A stretch of DNA of 12,211 nucleotides from Desulfurococcales archaeon (GTDB lineage Archaea > Thermoproteota > Thermoprotei_A > Sulfolobales > Ignisphaeraceae): the NCBI GenBank assembly GCA_028276605.1, contig JAPYWC010000016.1, forward strand, positions 1 to 12,211. Direction: 5' to 3'. Positions 1 to 7,657 of the stretch are shown in pieces (the stretch's first letter is position 1; each line of letters begins with the position of its first letter). Both the position numbers and the translations under genes were made by a program. A model generated the notes under the pieces. The model saw nothing but the letters and a program-made list of their open reading frames with translations. It did not search any database and had not been told where the DNA came from.

Positions 1-647
1 TCGCTAGGGCTCCATACATTGTAAGTGTAAGGATCTATACATAGTACATTAACAGCTCTATTTGATGAGATTGTTTGAAGTGCTTGTGAGAGACAGTGAA
101 ACCTTCCCCCAGCAATGACGACAACAGCATCACACTCATCAGTATTTAGCGGTATGCACCCCAAAACAATACCATATCTCGTCACTTTGCAACTTGACAA
201 ATCCTCGGCAATATCCTTGACAACATCAATATGCTGTGCTGTGGTACCTATACAGATTTTTATGGAGGGTCTCAGCATACAAACATCATTGAGTATAGCT
301 TTCAATCTGTTCCTGTCAATCGCTGTATAAGATGCTTTCACAAAAAGTGTAGGCTTCTTAGGTTTGTAGTAGGGGTATTCAACATGACCTACATGAATTA
401 TTGCATCAGCTTCTAATTCGTACGCAGAATACTCATCTAGAAGACAGGCGCCATACGATGGATTTTGGGATAGGTATACCTCAACATAGCCTACAGCCTC
501 CTTTATCGCCTTGATGATCATGGGTGCACAAGGCTGAAGACCTTCAGGTAATTGAAAGAGAACTTTACGAGCACCTATATTTTTGATAAAATTCACTATT
601 TTATCTAATTCAAAATCGTAATTGCGACAAAAACTATCCGAACTCAT
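1..647 (-). CDS. dph2: Diphthamide biosynthesis enzyme Dph2, N-terminal 215 residues (truncated by window edge)
   Basis: Dph2 transfers the 3-amino-3-carboxypropyl group of S-adenosylmethionine to a histidine of elongation factor 2, the first step of diphthamide synthesis, using an unusual radical [4Fe-4S] cluster. The frame opens with ATG at 647 and stays open to position 1, so only 215 residues are visible and the C-terminal third is missing. Visible family marks are FQLPEGLQ (residues 31-38), YGACLLDE with Cys68 (65-72), VLGC with Cys164 (161-164) and IDPYTYNVW (204-212). Cys68 and Cys164 correspond to the first two of the three cluster cysteines known in archaeal Dph2; the third lies outside the window. 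The start follows the L10e stop by three bases, so the two genes are probably co-transcribed and no separate ribosome site is evident. Assignment is by motif recognition and I consider it firm. Confidence 0.9.
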   Translation of the reverse strand, partial: MSSDSFCRNYDFELDKIVNFIKNIGARKVLFQLPEGLQPCAPMIIKAIKEAVGYVEVYLSQNPSYGACLLDEYSAYELEADAIIHVGHVEYPYYKPKKPTLFVKASYTAIDRNRLKAILNDVCMLRPSIKICIGTTAQHIDVVKDIAEDLSSCKVTRYGIVLGCIPLNTDECDAVVVIAGGRFHCLSQALQTISSNRAVNVLCIDPYTYNVWSPS

Positions 648-650
648 TTC

Positions 651-1181
651 TTAGCTAGCTTGAGGTGTTTGTTGCTGACTAAGTTTCTTAACCTCAATGA
701 AGCTCTTTATTGGGATCTTTGATGCTGCCCTCCTCAAGGCTTCTTTCAACAGTTCTAGGTGCTGAGCCAATCCCCTAACTTCGATTATTTCATCAAGTGG
801 ATAAACTATTGCTCCTAAGCCAACTGGTTTCCCAAACGCTAATCTCATACCTTCTTGAAGCCTGTCTGCACCTGCGAAAGCCATCATTTTATGCTCTCTA
901 AGTACATGATGCGGATACTTCCTAACTATTAGCAAGAAGTTCTGATCGCCTACCTCAGAACTAAGATACTTGTATGCAGCAACTCTTGCAGCCTCTAATG
1001 CATTATGTCTTATCACACCTCTTTCAGCTGCTTTAAGTACAACAACCACTTCAGCATTCAGTTTTGTGTTGCCCATTACAAACTTCGTTATCTTTGGCGG
1101 TGGAACACCATGTATATACTCTTTCCTGGTATATGGAGGCTTTTGTTGATGTGTATAGCATCTAGCTGGCTTAAGAGGCAT
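651..1181 (-). CDS. rpl10e: 50S ribosomal protein L10e (uL16 family)
   Basis: This 176-residue basic protein is the archaeal L10e, the counterpart of bacterial L16, which sits near the tRNA-binding face of the large subunit. The N-terminus [20 protein letters not shown], the segment [13 protein letters not shown] (residues 88-100) and the [19 protein letters not shown] stretch that follows are typical of the family, and the length is normal. The ATG at 1181 lies inside the last codons of trmJ, an 11-base overlap, so translation is probably coupled to the upstream methyltransferase gene. Its stop is three bases before the dph2 start. I see no promoter of its own. Confidence 0.96.
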   Translation of the reverse strand: MPLKPARCYTHQQKPPYTRKEYIHGVPPPKITKFVMGNTKLNAEVVVVLKAAERGVIRHNALEAARVAAYKYLSSEVGDQNFLLIVRKYPHHVLREHKMMAFAGADRLQEGMRLAFGKPVGLGAIVYPLDEIIEVRGLAQHLELLKEALRRAASKIPIKSFIEVKKLSQQQTPQAS

Positions 1182-1908
1182 TTTGCTGTCCCTGCCTACA
1201 CCTTATTATGCTATTAATCAACCTCCTTATAAATGTTATTAAAAAACCTATTTCTGTTTTTGAAATATCTGCCTTCCTTATCACATGCTTGAATGAACGT
1301 GAAAACGCTTCGTATTGTCTTTCATCACTAGCAACAATCTTTGCAAGTTCATCTATGTACTTCTCTGCTATTCTCAGCATATCCTCCGTAGGTTTATCTA
1401 TTCTATCAATTAAGGATGCCGACTTTAACTTCTTGTACAGCTCATAAAGAACTATCGCAACAGCGTGGCTTAGATTTAAGGTTGGGTACTCCGGATTTGA
1501 TGCAATATGAACAAGCACATCACACTTTGCTATTTCATCTCTTGTAAGTCCAGTACTTTCTCTTCCAAAAACAATAGCTATACTGCTATAATTCTTTGCT
1601 ATTTGAACGAACTTCTCTAGCTCAATCGCTTTTCTAAGCACATCACCACCCTCAGTGCTAACCACAGCTGAGGTACACGCAGAAAAGCCTACACCTTTTA
1701 GTGCCTCATCAAGATCCTCATATATTTTGACTCTACCGCTATACAGGTAGTCAACACCTTTTGCTGCAAATTCCTTAACCTTATCTGACCAAATATCTAC
1801 TTGAGGCTTTACAAGAGCTAATTCATCTACGTTAAAATTCTTGCAAAGTCTTACAATAAAGCCTAAATTTATCTCACCTTCAATTCCTACTACTACAACC
1901 TTAATCAT
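1171..1908 (-). CDS. trmJ: SPOUT-family tRNA 2'-O-methyltransferase, TrmJ type
   Basis: A 245-residue SpoU/TrmH-class (trefoil-knot) RNA 2'-O-methyltransferase. Archaeal TrmJ methylates the ribose of C32 in the tRNA anticodon loop. Motif I is visible as NLGF (residues 14-17), motif II as FGRESTGL (114-121) and the knot motif III as PTLNLSHAV (142-150). The helical C-terminal part ends in a domain resembling the TrmJ C-terminal extension rather than a bare SpoU protein. The frame could start at 1941, but I choose the ATG at 1908. It overlaps the stop of the upstream methyltransferase gene as ATGA, is preceded by AGGTG at an 8-base spacing, and gives the normal N-terminus MIKVVVVG. The 3' end overlaps rpl10e by 11 bases. 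The exact tRNA position is inferred from the family, not seen. Confidence 0.85.
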   Translation of the reverse strand: MIKVVVVGIEGEINLGFIVRLCKNFNVDELALVKPQVDIWSDKVKEFAAKGVDYLYSGRVKIYEDLDEALKGVGFSACTSAVVSTEGGDVLRKAIELEKFVQIAKNYSSIAIVFGRESTGLTRDEIAKCDVLVHIASNPEYPTLNLSHAVAIVLYELYKKLKSASLIDRIDKPTEDMLRIAEKYIDELAKIVASDERQYEAFSRSFKHVIRKADISKTEIGFLITFIRRLINSIIRCRQGQQNAS

Positions 1909-2624
1909 TGCTTTACACCTAGGCGACAAATAGCAACACATATAGTTTCATAAAAGAAGCTCTCACAAGAGGTAATATCTATATCTATACAGACCTTTCC
2001 TAACTCAGTGAAAATTGCTGACACATCTTGCAATGACGAAAAGACGAAAACCATGTAACACCCTTTTAAACATACCTGGATTGAATCCTTAAAGAACTTT
2101 GACCAAATATTTATACCCTTCTCTCCACCACTCCATGCAATCCCCAACCAGCTTTCATAATCATTTACAGGTAGGTATGGAGGATTAAATAGCACTGTTC
2201 TTGCCGCTTCGCTTCTTAAGCAAGAGGCTGAATCGCATTGCACAACATCTAGATAGATATCTAGGTTGTTGCTTTTTGCTGAATCTCTTGAACTTAGTAC
2301 AGCACAAGGAGATATATCTGTTAGGATACCAAAAACATTATAACAACCATTTTTCAGCATCTGCTTGACTAAATAGAGTGAAACAATACCAGAACCACTG
2401 CCTATTTCAATAAATGTTATAGGCATGTCTTTGCATAACTTATAAGCAAGAAAAGAAGCCTCATAAGCCAACATAAAAGAGTCATGTGAGGGGCTATAAA
2501 CCTCTTCATTTATGACAAGACTGATATCCTCTACAATCTTCAGCTCTTCATTTCTTGCTGTGCAATGGTATATACTAGCTTCTCTAATTCCTTTACTGAC
2601 AGTTGATAAACTCTTTTCCTCCAT
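1905..2624 (-). CDS. HemK/PrmC-like class I methyltransferase (archaeal Mtq2-type)
   Basis: A Rossmann-fold SAM methyltransferase with motif I EIGSGSG (residues 73-79 from the 2624 start) and the NPPYLP signature (147-152) that marks the family modifying glutamine side chains of release factors (PrmC, Mtq2). The preceding segment EEVYSPSHDSFML matches the VYxPxEDSxLL element of archaeal HemK homologues. The start is uncertain. The conserved core begins near 2516, but there is no ATG, GTG or TTG between there and 2624. The two available ATG codons, 2624 and 2672, lie 85 and 133 bases inside the end of ksgA in another frame. Either the gene overlaps ksgA deeply, or it starts at a rare codon near the ksgA stop, such as CTG at 2543 or ATT at 2537. 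It overlaps trmJ as ATGA. The substrate is inferred; an RNA or other protein target is possible. Confidence 0.78.
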   Translation of the reverse strand: MEEKSLSTVSKGIREASIYHCTARNEELKIVEDISLVINEEVYSPSHDSFMLAYEASFLAYKLCKDMPITFIEIGSGSGIVSLYLVKQMLKNGCYNVFGILTDISPCAVLSSRDSAKSNNLDIYLDVVQCDSASCLRSEAARTVLFNPPYLPVNDYESWLGIAWSGGEKGINIWSKFFKDSIQVCLKGCYMVFVFSSLQDVSAIFTELGKVCIDIDITSCESFFYETICVAICRLGVKQ

Positions 2625-3403
2625 AAGGATTCTAAACCCTCTAAAGCATGCAATTGCGGTATGTTTACACATTTCCTTATTGCTTTACCTAAGATTTTTT
2701 TCCTGTACGAAAATAAACATCTAATCAAGTGCTCCAATAATTCAGAAAACTTGTCAAATTCTTTCTTACGTTGCAATAATACTATTGCTGAATCAACCTT
2801 TGGTTTAGGGTAAAACTTGTATGAAGGCACAGTCCTTATGTACTCAATATTGAAGTGATGCTGCATAAATACCGTTAATTTTCCATACCTCTTGCTGCCC
2901 TCCTTTGCTATAAGCCTTTCTGCAACCTCTTTTTGAACCATTACCACAGCTACTTTAGCCATGCTTTTTGCAATTAATACTAAGAGAGGTGATGCAATAT
3001 GATATGGGAGGTTGCCCACTATAACTTCACAACCTCTGATTGAAGGTAGAACCTCTCTAGCATCACTAATAATCACATCAATGTTGGGAAAAGCTTCCTG
3101 CATTTTTTTCAAAATCTTTGCGAACCTAGAATCCACTTCTATTGCTATAATTTCCTTGGCTGTATTTAGAGACGCTAAAAATGCTGTTAGGTTTCCCACC
3201 CCTGCTCCAATCTCAACCATGCATTTGCTTTCCTTTGCTATACTACTTACACTATCAGCTATAAATCTCAGCTCATTTGCATCAACAAGGAAGGACTGAC
3301 TTAACTTCTTTCGTGGTTTTATACCCTCATCACTAAGCAAATTCTTTATCACGGCTCTAAGATTTTTTTCAGATAGAAGAGTGGTGACTTCCAACTCTAC
3401 CAA
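2540..3403 (-). CDS. ksgA: 16S rRNA dimethyladenosine transferase (KsgA/Dim1)
   Basis: KsgA/RsmA/Dim1 dimethylates two adjacent adenines in the 3'-terminal hairpin of 16S rRNA during small-subunit maturation. The 287-residue length is normal. Motif I is EIGAGVGNLT (residues 64-73), the acidic ribose-binding position is in AIEVDSR (87-93), and the catalytic motif IV is NLPY (131-134). The usual N-terminal GQNFL/GQHFL motif is here SQSFLVD (35-41), a slight departure. The start is a TTG at 3403, overlapping the DUF655 gene by seven bases; a second TTG lies at 3394. The gene follows the DUF655 gene, as is common in archaeal genomes. Its 3' end overlaps the reading frame of the HemK-like gene. 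Confidence 0.93.
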   Translation of the reverse strand: MVELEVTTLLSEKNLRAVIKNLLSDEGIKPRKKLSQSFLVDANELRFIADSVSSIAKESKCMVEIGAGVGNLTAFLASLNTAKEIIAIEVDSRFAKILKKMQEAFPNIDVIISDAREVLPSIRGCEVIVGNLPYHIASPLLVLIAKSMAKVAVVMVQKEVAERLIAKEGSKRYGKLTVFMQHHFNIEYIRTVPSYKFYPKPKVDSAIVLLQRKKEFDKFSELLEHLIRCLFSYRKKILGKAIRKCVNIPQLHALEGLESLWRKRVYQLSVKELEKLVYTIAQQEMKS

Positions 3404-4050
3404 GGCTCGGTATAACCTACGCGTTCATATAGAATCTTTAGGTAATTTAGAAACCTAAACTCGGGTGAGGGAGGATAAGGCTCTACAAACAAATAATACT
3501 TCTCAAGTCTTTGCAATTCACGGAGAATCCTATCAACAAATAGCTTTACAGGATCAGATATTTTCACCCTCTTCTTTATGTCCTCGAAACTTGAAAACGG
3601 ACTCTTCTTTCTCTCTTCAAGTATTAGCATCAGAGTTTTTCTTCCAATACCTGGAAGAAGCTCCAAACTATGCAACCTAATGTTTATAGCTTCAGCAATA
3701 TTGAAGAATTCTACAAACACCTTTTCCTTTTCGATAATAATTTGAGGCAATATCTTGACAAGGTTCTCCCTTGCTATTGTCGTGAGATCCTCATAAGCAA
3801 GTCTATCAAAAACCCTTAAGCCTGGTATATCTGGAGCTGACGATATTGCTACCCTTTCACCTATTGCAAGTACTTGACCTTTTTGCGGCACTATCTCAAC
3901 TAATGAAAACCATTTACTTCCTAATCCTTGCGCAATCGGAGAATTTCTGTGAAATGAATGCTTATCATAGGGATTGCCAAAAGGACTGTAATCAAGAATC
4001 ACCGCGAACTCATCTGGAACTATTTGATACCTCCTCGGTCTAGGCCTCAT
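3397..4050 (-). CDS. DUF655 family protein (OB-like domain plus helix-hairpin-helix)
   Basis: A 217-residue protein of the conserved archaeal DUF655 family, whose molecular role is unknown. The N-terminal half (about 14-105), starting FAVILDYSPFG, fits the OB-like nucleic-acid-binding fold of the family. A helix-hairpin-helix element follows at about 128-165, with LELLPGIGRKTL as its core, implying binding to DNA or structured RNA. The C-terminus is charged and ends VGYTEPW. The ATG at 4050 is the clear start. The gene lies 41 bases downstream of rpoF and overlaps ksgA by seven bases. In many archaea this family sits between rpoF and ksgA, which fits a role around ribosome or RNA maturation, but that is inferred from context only. 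Confidence 0.85.
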   Translation of the reverse strand: MRPRPRRYQIVPDEFAVILDYSPFGNPYDKHSFHRNSPIAQGLGSKWFSLVEIVPQKGQVLAIGERVAISSAPDIPGLRVFDRLAYEDLTTIARENLVKILPQIIIEKEKVFVEFFNIAEAINIRLHSLELLPGIGRKTLMLILEERKKSPFSSFEDIKKRVKISDPVKLFVDRILRELQRLEKYYLFVEPYPPSPEFRFLNYLKILYERVGYTEPW

Positions 4051-4091
4051 TGCGAAACTAACCCCCGAGAAACTGTAGAAAGATACAAAAA

Positions 4092-4448
4092 CTATCCTTC
4101 ACCCTTACACTTAGAGTTTAGTAATTCAACTATGTTCTTCAGTATCTGTTCATCAGGAACCTTTTCTTCGAAAACCAGCAATGTTCTAAGCTCATCAATG
4201 GACTGCGGCACTATATTAATGATCATCGCTATAGATGTTTCTTTAAGTCCATACTTCTTTAATTCGTTGTACACTTCCTCAGCAGCATCATCACCGCATT
4301 TTGATACCTTATCAAGGTATTCAATGACTGATTTAACAAGTTCTGATATTTCACCGCCAACTTTCTTTGCATACTCTTTTATAAGCTTTCTAGCAATATC
4401 ATTAGGCACATCATGGTATTCCAGAACTTCGTAAGGAGCCAAAAACAT
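4092..4448 (-). CDS. rpoF: DNA-directed RNA polymerase subunit Rpo4/F (Rpb4 homologue)
   Basis: Rpo4 pairs with Rpo7 to form the stalk of archaeal RNA polymerase, which helps open promoters and binds the emerging transcript. The sequence is short, helical and acidic, with the family pattern of an N-terminal helix (VPNDIARKLIKEY), a central YLDKVSKCG segment with AEEVYNELKK, and a C-terminal HRDC-like helical part (INIVPQSIDELRTLLVFEE). The frame is open from a TTG at 4478, but that start has no ribosome site. GGGAGG at 4451-4456 points instead to ATG 4448 (2-base spacing) or TTG 4442 (8-base spacing). The ATG gives 118 residues, close to family length. It follows rpl21e and precedes the DUF655 gene, a conserved archaeal order. 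Confidence 0.88.
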   Translation of the reverse strand: MFLAPYEVLEYHDVPNDIARKLIKEYAKKVGGEISELVKSVIEYLDKVSKCGDDAAEEVYNELKKYGLKETSIAMIINIVPQSIDELRTLLVFEEKVPDEQILKNIVELLNSKCKGEG

Positions 4449-4450
4449 CG

Positions 4451-4456
4451 CCTCCC
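4451..4456 (-). promoter_or_regulatory. Ribosome binding site deciding the rpoF start
   Basis: On the minus strand this reads GGGAGG, a strong match to the archaeal anti-Shine-Dalgarno end of 16S rRNA. It lies inside the longest possible rpoF frame, arguing that translation does not begin at TTG 4478. The spacing is ideal for TTG 4442 (8 bases) and short for ATG 4448 (2 bases). Confidence 0.55.
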
Positions 4457-4480
4457 AATCAAAGAAGCTTACAATCAAAA

Positions 4481-4500
4481 ACTTTACTTTACTTTACTTA
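4481..4500. repeat. Pentanucleotide tandem repeat over the rpl21e stop codon
   Basis: The plus strand carries ACTTT three times followed by ACTTA, so the minus strand reads TAAGT then AAAGT three times. The repeat encodes the final S-K-V-K of L21e and includes its TAA at 4486-4484. As the unit is five bases, gain or loss of a copy would shift the reading frame. Confidence 0.9.
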
Positions 4501-4885
4501 GGATTTGTAGCATCAACTTTCTTTGCTCAGCTCTTATCTTGCTTAGTTCTTTAAGTTTTTGAATAATCTCATTAATTCTTTCAGTAACATCAAATGCAGG
4601 CTTAACGTGTTCAGGAAATAGAGTTAGCTGTTTTTTCTTTGAGCCTTGCATTACCTCTACAATTATGGCTCTTCCTCTAAATCCTATTATCTTGCCGGTT
4701 TTGCCTACATACCTTCTATGAGGCATGCCCTGGTGTATTGAGGGGTTTACAACTATATGTACATAGTCTCCAATTTTGTATGGAATAAGTATGGTACTTA
4801 ATGGTGGAACTGCTCCTCGCTCTCTTACACTTTTTCTAAAAATCTTTCTTGTTCTATGTCTTAATCCTTGTGATGCCTTGACCAT
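4484..4885 (-). CDS. rpl21e: 50S ribosomal protein L21e with C-terminal extension
   Basis: L21e is an archaeal/eukaryotic large-subunit protein. The 133-residue product starts MVKASQGLRHRTRK and contains the family core NPSIHQGMPHRRYVGKTGKI, with LFPEHVKP at about 89-96. Most archaeal L21e proteins end soon after that element at roughly 95-105 residues. This one adds about 35 residues, beginning DVTERINEIIQKLKEL, predicted by eye to be a charged amphipathic helix. A pentanucleotide tandem repeat covers the last codons and the stop (see findings). The ATG at 4885 is the only sensible start. The 66-base gap behind it holds a promoter-like sequence, so this gene may begin a sub-operon running into rpoF, the DUF655 gene and ksgA. 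Confidence 0.95.
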   Translation of the reverse strand: MVKASQGLRHRTRKIFRKSVRERGAVPPLSTILIPYKIGDYVHIVVNPSIHQGMPHRRYVGKTGKIIGFRGRAIIVEVMQGSKKKQLTLFPEHVKPAFDVTERINEIIQKLKELSKIRAEQRKLMLQILSKVK

Positions 4886-4930
4886 TTATCAACCCTAGCT
4901 TAACTTTGTTACCTAATCTCCGCCAACATT

Positions 4931-4960
4931 ATACATATTTCGCCTTATATTTTATATGCA
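4931..4960 (-). promoter_or_regulatory. Putative promoter for rpl21e
   Basis: In the 66-base gap between pus10 and rpl21e the minus strand carries two TATA-like stretches, ATATAAAATATAA (about 4958-4946) and, after GGCGAAA, ATGTATAA. Either would place a transcription start about 20-40 bases before the rpl21e ATG. The block AAATATAAGGCGAA (4952-4939) recurs exactly before the radical SAM gene. Assignment is by eye. Confidence 0.35.
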
Positions 4961-6289
4961 TTCATGAACGTATAGCACATCGAGCATTAAACACCTTAGC
5001 TCTGCTCCTAAGACTTCTGAAAAGCTAGGTGTTGTTCTTCCATTATCTCCTGTAATAAGTTCCTTAACGTAAAGACCTCCATCACACATTATTAAAGCTT
5101 CGAATAGGTGAGGAGATATGTAATTTGTTTTTACTTGATGGACCCTTCTATACCTAATTCTATCAGGCTTTCGTGTGAGAATCCTTGTTGGAGTTCTTTG
5201 TTTAATAACTACATTATTGAACTGCTTTTCTATTATAGCCATATCTTGAGGTGACAGTGCCCGACTAGAGAATATTACTGCTCTGTAAACTTTGAAGGCC
5301 TGTCTAGCTCCTTGCTTTATTCTAGAAACGATTTCGCGTCGTACAGTCATTTTAATGTTGAACCTAATCCATGGAGTATATTGGTTCAATACTTTGTTCA
5401 GCTCATGCAAATCTATAGAATGTGTAGCAGGCTGTTTATATTCTATCACCAATGCCCTACCCGTACCAAGCATTCGAGCATCAGCATCCTCTCTTCCAGC
5501 AATATGTAAAGCAATGTCCGATGCTTTCACAAACGATAGAGAATGTCTTACTGCGTCCTCAATAGAGAGTTTATACTTTCTTGAACCGTCCTTTCTAATC
5601 CATATATTCTGCGAGATCATTCTCCCCAACTTCTTATACACTCCATATACATAGAGTGACCTTATCTCCTCTCTAATACTGTTATTTACGAGATCAACAA
5701 TGTATACAACTTGAGGTGAGTCAAAGTCTACCTTGGCTTCGGTTTCTTGCTGCACCCTCTTGCCTATCTCTCTCTTAATCTCCCTTTTGATACTTTCCCA
5801 GGACTGTAGCTGAAACTCCCTTGAGATCATAAGCTCCTTTTCAAGAATTTCTTTTGGTACTATTGCGCCTACTAAGAAGCTTTGTCTATTGAATTCCTTA
5901 ACCCTTTTTGCTATCTCTTCCGAAAACCTTGAAATAATTTCGTCAAGCCTATCTTCGCATATAAAACATTTAGGAAGAGCAACATTTTGCTCTATACCCA
6001 GTTCCTTGTAAAGATCTGGTAAATAGATTTTGGAGTTTATTAGGACGCTTCTCAGCTTTGAGAAAGCCTCTTTATCTCCTTCAATAACCCTTCTATGTAG
6101 CTCCATTATAGCAGCAAGTTTTAGAGCTCTTCCTCTCTCGTTATTCCCTAAGTTCTTGCCTAAATGTGCGAAGAGCCTGCCTAAGCATCTATCACATAGT
6201 GGGTACTTCTCCAAAATCTTAATGGCCTTAGCAACAATATCTTCAGAACGTGTATCATTAGATGTCGAAGGCATTGAATACTCACGCAT
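4952..6289 (-). CDS. pus10: tRNA pseudouridine synthase Pus10
   Basis: Archaeal Pus10 makes pseudouridine 55, and in several archaea also 54, in the T-loop of tRNA, replacing bacterial TruB in this job. The 445-residue product has an N-terminal zinc-binding and THUMP-related accessory part with CDRCLGRLF (Cys32, Cys35) and KCFICEDRLDE (Cys108, Cys111). The catalytic motif GREDADARMLGTGR (residues 265-278) contains the active-site aspartate, expected to be Asp270 in REDAD. Near the end GDNGRTTPSFSEVLG is the conserved C-terminal motif. The frame extends to a TTG at 6301. I prefer the ATG at 6289, which overlaps the end of the SRP54 gene by eight bases; ATG 6274 is also possible. All key residues are present. 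Confidence 0.93.
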   Translation of the reverse strand: MREYSMPSTSNDTRSEDIVAKAIKILEKYPLCDRCLGRLFAHLGKNLGNNERGRALKLAAIMELHRRVIEGDKEAFSKLRSVLINSKIYLPDLYKELGIEQNVALPKCFICEDRLDEIISRFSEEIAKRVKEFNRQSFLVGAIVPKEILEKELMISREFQLQSWESIKREIKREIGKRVQQETEAKVDFDSPQVVYIVDLVNNSIREEIRSLYVYGVYKKLGRMISQNIWIRKDGSRKYKLSIEDAVRHSLSFVKASDIALHIAGREDADARMLGTGRALVIEYKQPATHSIDLHELNKVLNQYTPWIRFNIKMTVRREIVSRIKQGARQAFKVYRAVIFSSRALSPQDMAIIEKQFNNVVIKQRTPTRILTRKPDRIRYRRVHQVKTNYISPHLFEALIMCDGGLYVKELITGDNGRTTPSFSEVLGAELRCLMLDVLYVHECI

Positions 6290-7637
6290 TTTCGCCTTCA
6301 AGTCTTGACAAGTCTATTCCTAGCTTTCTAAGGAGCATTCTATTTCTTTTCACATTCTTTATTACACTGTTCACCATTTCATAATACCTTAGAAGCTCCT
6401 TAACATCTTCCACAGAAGTTCCAGAGCCTATAGCTATCTTGACAAGCCTGTCCTTGGATATCGTGCTAGGATTCTTCAGCTCTTCATACTTCATAGAGTT
6501 TATTATAGCAATCCATTTATTTATCTTTTCCTCGCCTATCTTCAGCTGTTTTTCATCTATTGGAAGCATTGCAAAGCCAGGAATTAGTTGAAGTATCTTC
6601 GATAATGGACCCAGCTTCTTCATAAGCTGAAGCTGTACATATATGTCAGCAAGTGTGACTTTACCTAAAGCAACTGCTTTTGCAAACCTTTTTTCAGCTT
6701 CACTACTATATTCAAGAGACTTCAGCTTCTCTATTAATGTTGGTAGGTCTCCGAGTCCTAGGAGCCTCCCAACAAACCTTCTAGGGTCAAACACCTCAAT
6801 CTCAGGTATTTTTTCGCCCGTACCGATGAACTTTATTGGTGCATTGGTTGCCGCAACGGCTGATAAAGCTCCTCCTCCTTTAGCCGTCCCATCAAGTTTT
6901 GTCACAATTATTGAGCCTATAGGAGTTGCTTTATGAAATCTTGAGGCAATGTCGTAAGCTTTCTGACCTATGGCAGCATCGATAACAAGCATAATTTCAT
7001 CAGGGTTTACAGCTCTGGCTATCTCCTGCATTTCTTTAAGTAGGGCTTCTTCTTCACCATATCCATGCCTGCCCGCTGTATCAATTATAATAATATTTGC
7101 ACCAGAATGCAAGCAACTCTCAACGCATTTTTTGGCTATGTCGACAGGGTCGGTCGATTTTGGATCTCCACAAAATGGTACATCAACTTGCTTACTCAAT
7201 TGGTATAGCTGATCATATGCTGCAGGTCTATAGGTGTCTGTACATATAAGGCATGGTTTGTAACCATAGCGTTTATAGAAGTATGCAAGCTTTGCTGCTG
7301 TAGTTGTTTTACCCGATCCCTGCACCCCCACAAGCATTATTATATATGGAGTCTTTGAGGGAAAGACGTTGGGTTTCACATCACCTCCGAAAAGCTTTGA
7401 AAGCTCATCATACACTATTTTTATGAACCACTCGTGCCTAGACACCAATGGCGGAGGCTTTTCTTTAAGTGCTCTCTCCTTAATGCTATTAGATAGCTGA
7501 ATCACTAGCTTGACGTTTACATCTGCTTTTAAAAGAAGTTTTTGCAATTCTTTAATAAAGTTATTAACAGCTTCTTCGTAAGAGCCTTTACCTCTTAAAA
7601 AATCAATTACTAAGTTTTTTAGAGAGTCTAGCACCAT
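6282..7637 (-). CDS. srp54: Signal recognition particle 54 kDa protein (SRP54/Ffh)
   Basis: SRP54 is the GTPase that binds signal sequences and 7S RNA and delivers ribosome-nascent chain complexes to FtsY at the membrane. Of its 451 residues, about 1-90 form the helical N domain. The G domain carries the P-loop GVQGSGKTT (104-112), DTYRPAA (134-140), DTAGRHGYGEE (186-196) and TKLDGTAKGGG (246-256). The M domain, from about 320 on, begins around the LGPLSKILQLIPGF element and includes GSGTSVEDVKELL. The length is normal. ATG 7637 is 20 bases downstream of the eIF5A stop, and the 3' end overlaps pus10. The N-terminus MVLDSLKNLV is typical. Confidence 0.97.
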   Translation of the reverse strand: MVLDSLKNLVIDFLRGKGSYEEAVNNFIKELQKLLLKADVNVKLVIQLSNSIKERALKEKPPPLVSRHEWFIKIVYDELSKLFGGDVKPNVFPSKTPYIIMLVGVQGSGKTTTAAKLAYFYKRYGYKPCLICTDTYRPAAYDQLYQLSKQVDVPFCGDPKSTDPVDIAKKCVESCLHSGANIIIIDTAGRHGYGEEEALLKEMQEIARAVNPDEIMLVIDAAIGQKAYDIASRFHKATPIGSIIVTKLDGTAKGGGALSAVAATNAPIKFIGTGEKIPEIEVFDPRRFVGRLLGLGDLPTLIEKLKSLEYSSEAEKRFAKAVALGKVTLADIYVQLQLMKKLGPLSKILQLIPGFAMLPIDEKQLKIGEEKINKWIAIINSMKYEELKNPSTISKDRLVKIAIGSGTSVEDVKELLRYYEMVNSVIKNVKRNRMLLRKLGIDLSRLEGENA

Positions 7638-7657
7638 TTGCTAAATGCCTAGCTTAT

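Noticed and set aside
115..416. Two overlapping plus-strand frames of 71 and 61 codons near the left edge.
   Set aside because: Both are antisense to dph2, whose minus-strand translation shows the family motifs and conserved cysteines.
3958..4434. Plus-strand open frame of 158 codons.
   Set aside because: It is antisense to rpoF and the DUF655 gene, both with recognisable products; the translation is low-complexity and serine-rich with no family features.
4910..4930. Six-codon frame (MLAEIR, stop) in the rpl21e leader, a possible leader peptide.
   Set aside because: Too short to distinguish from chance; no terminator/antiterminator pairing or regulatory codon run accompanies it.
5292..5654. 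Plus-strand open frame of 120 codons.
   Set aside because: It lies wholly antisense to pus10, across its catalytic region, and has no ribosome site or recognisable content.
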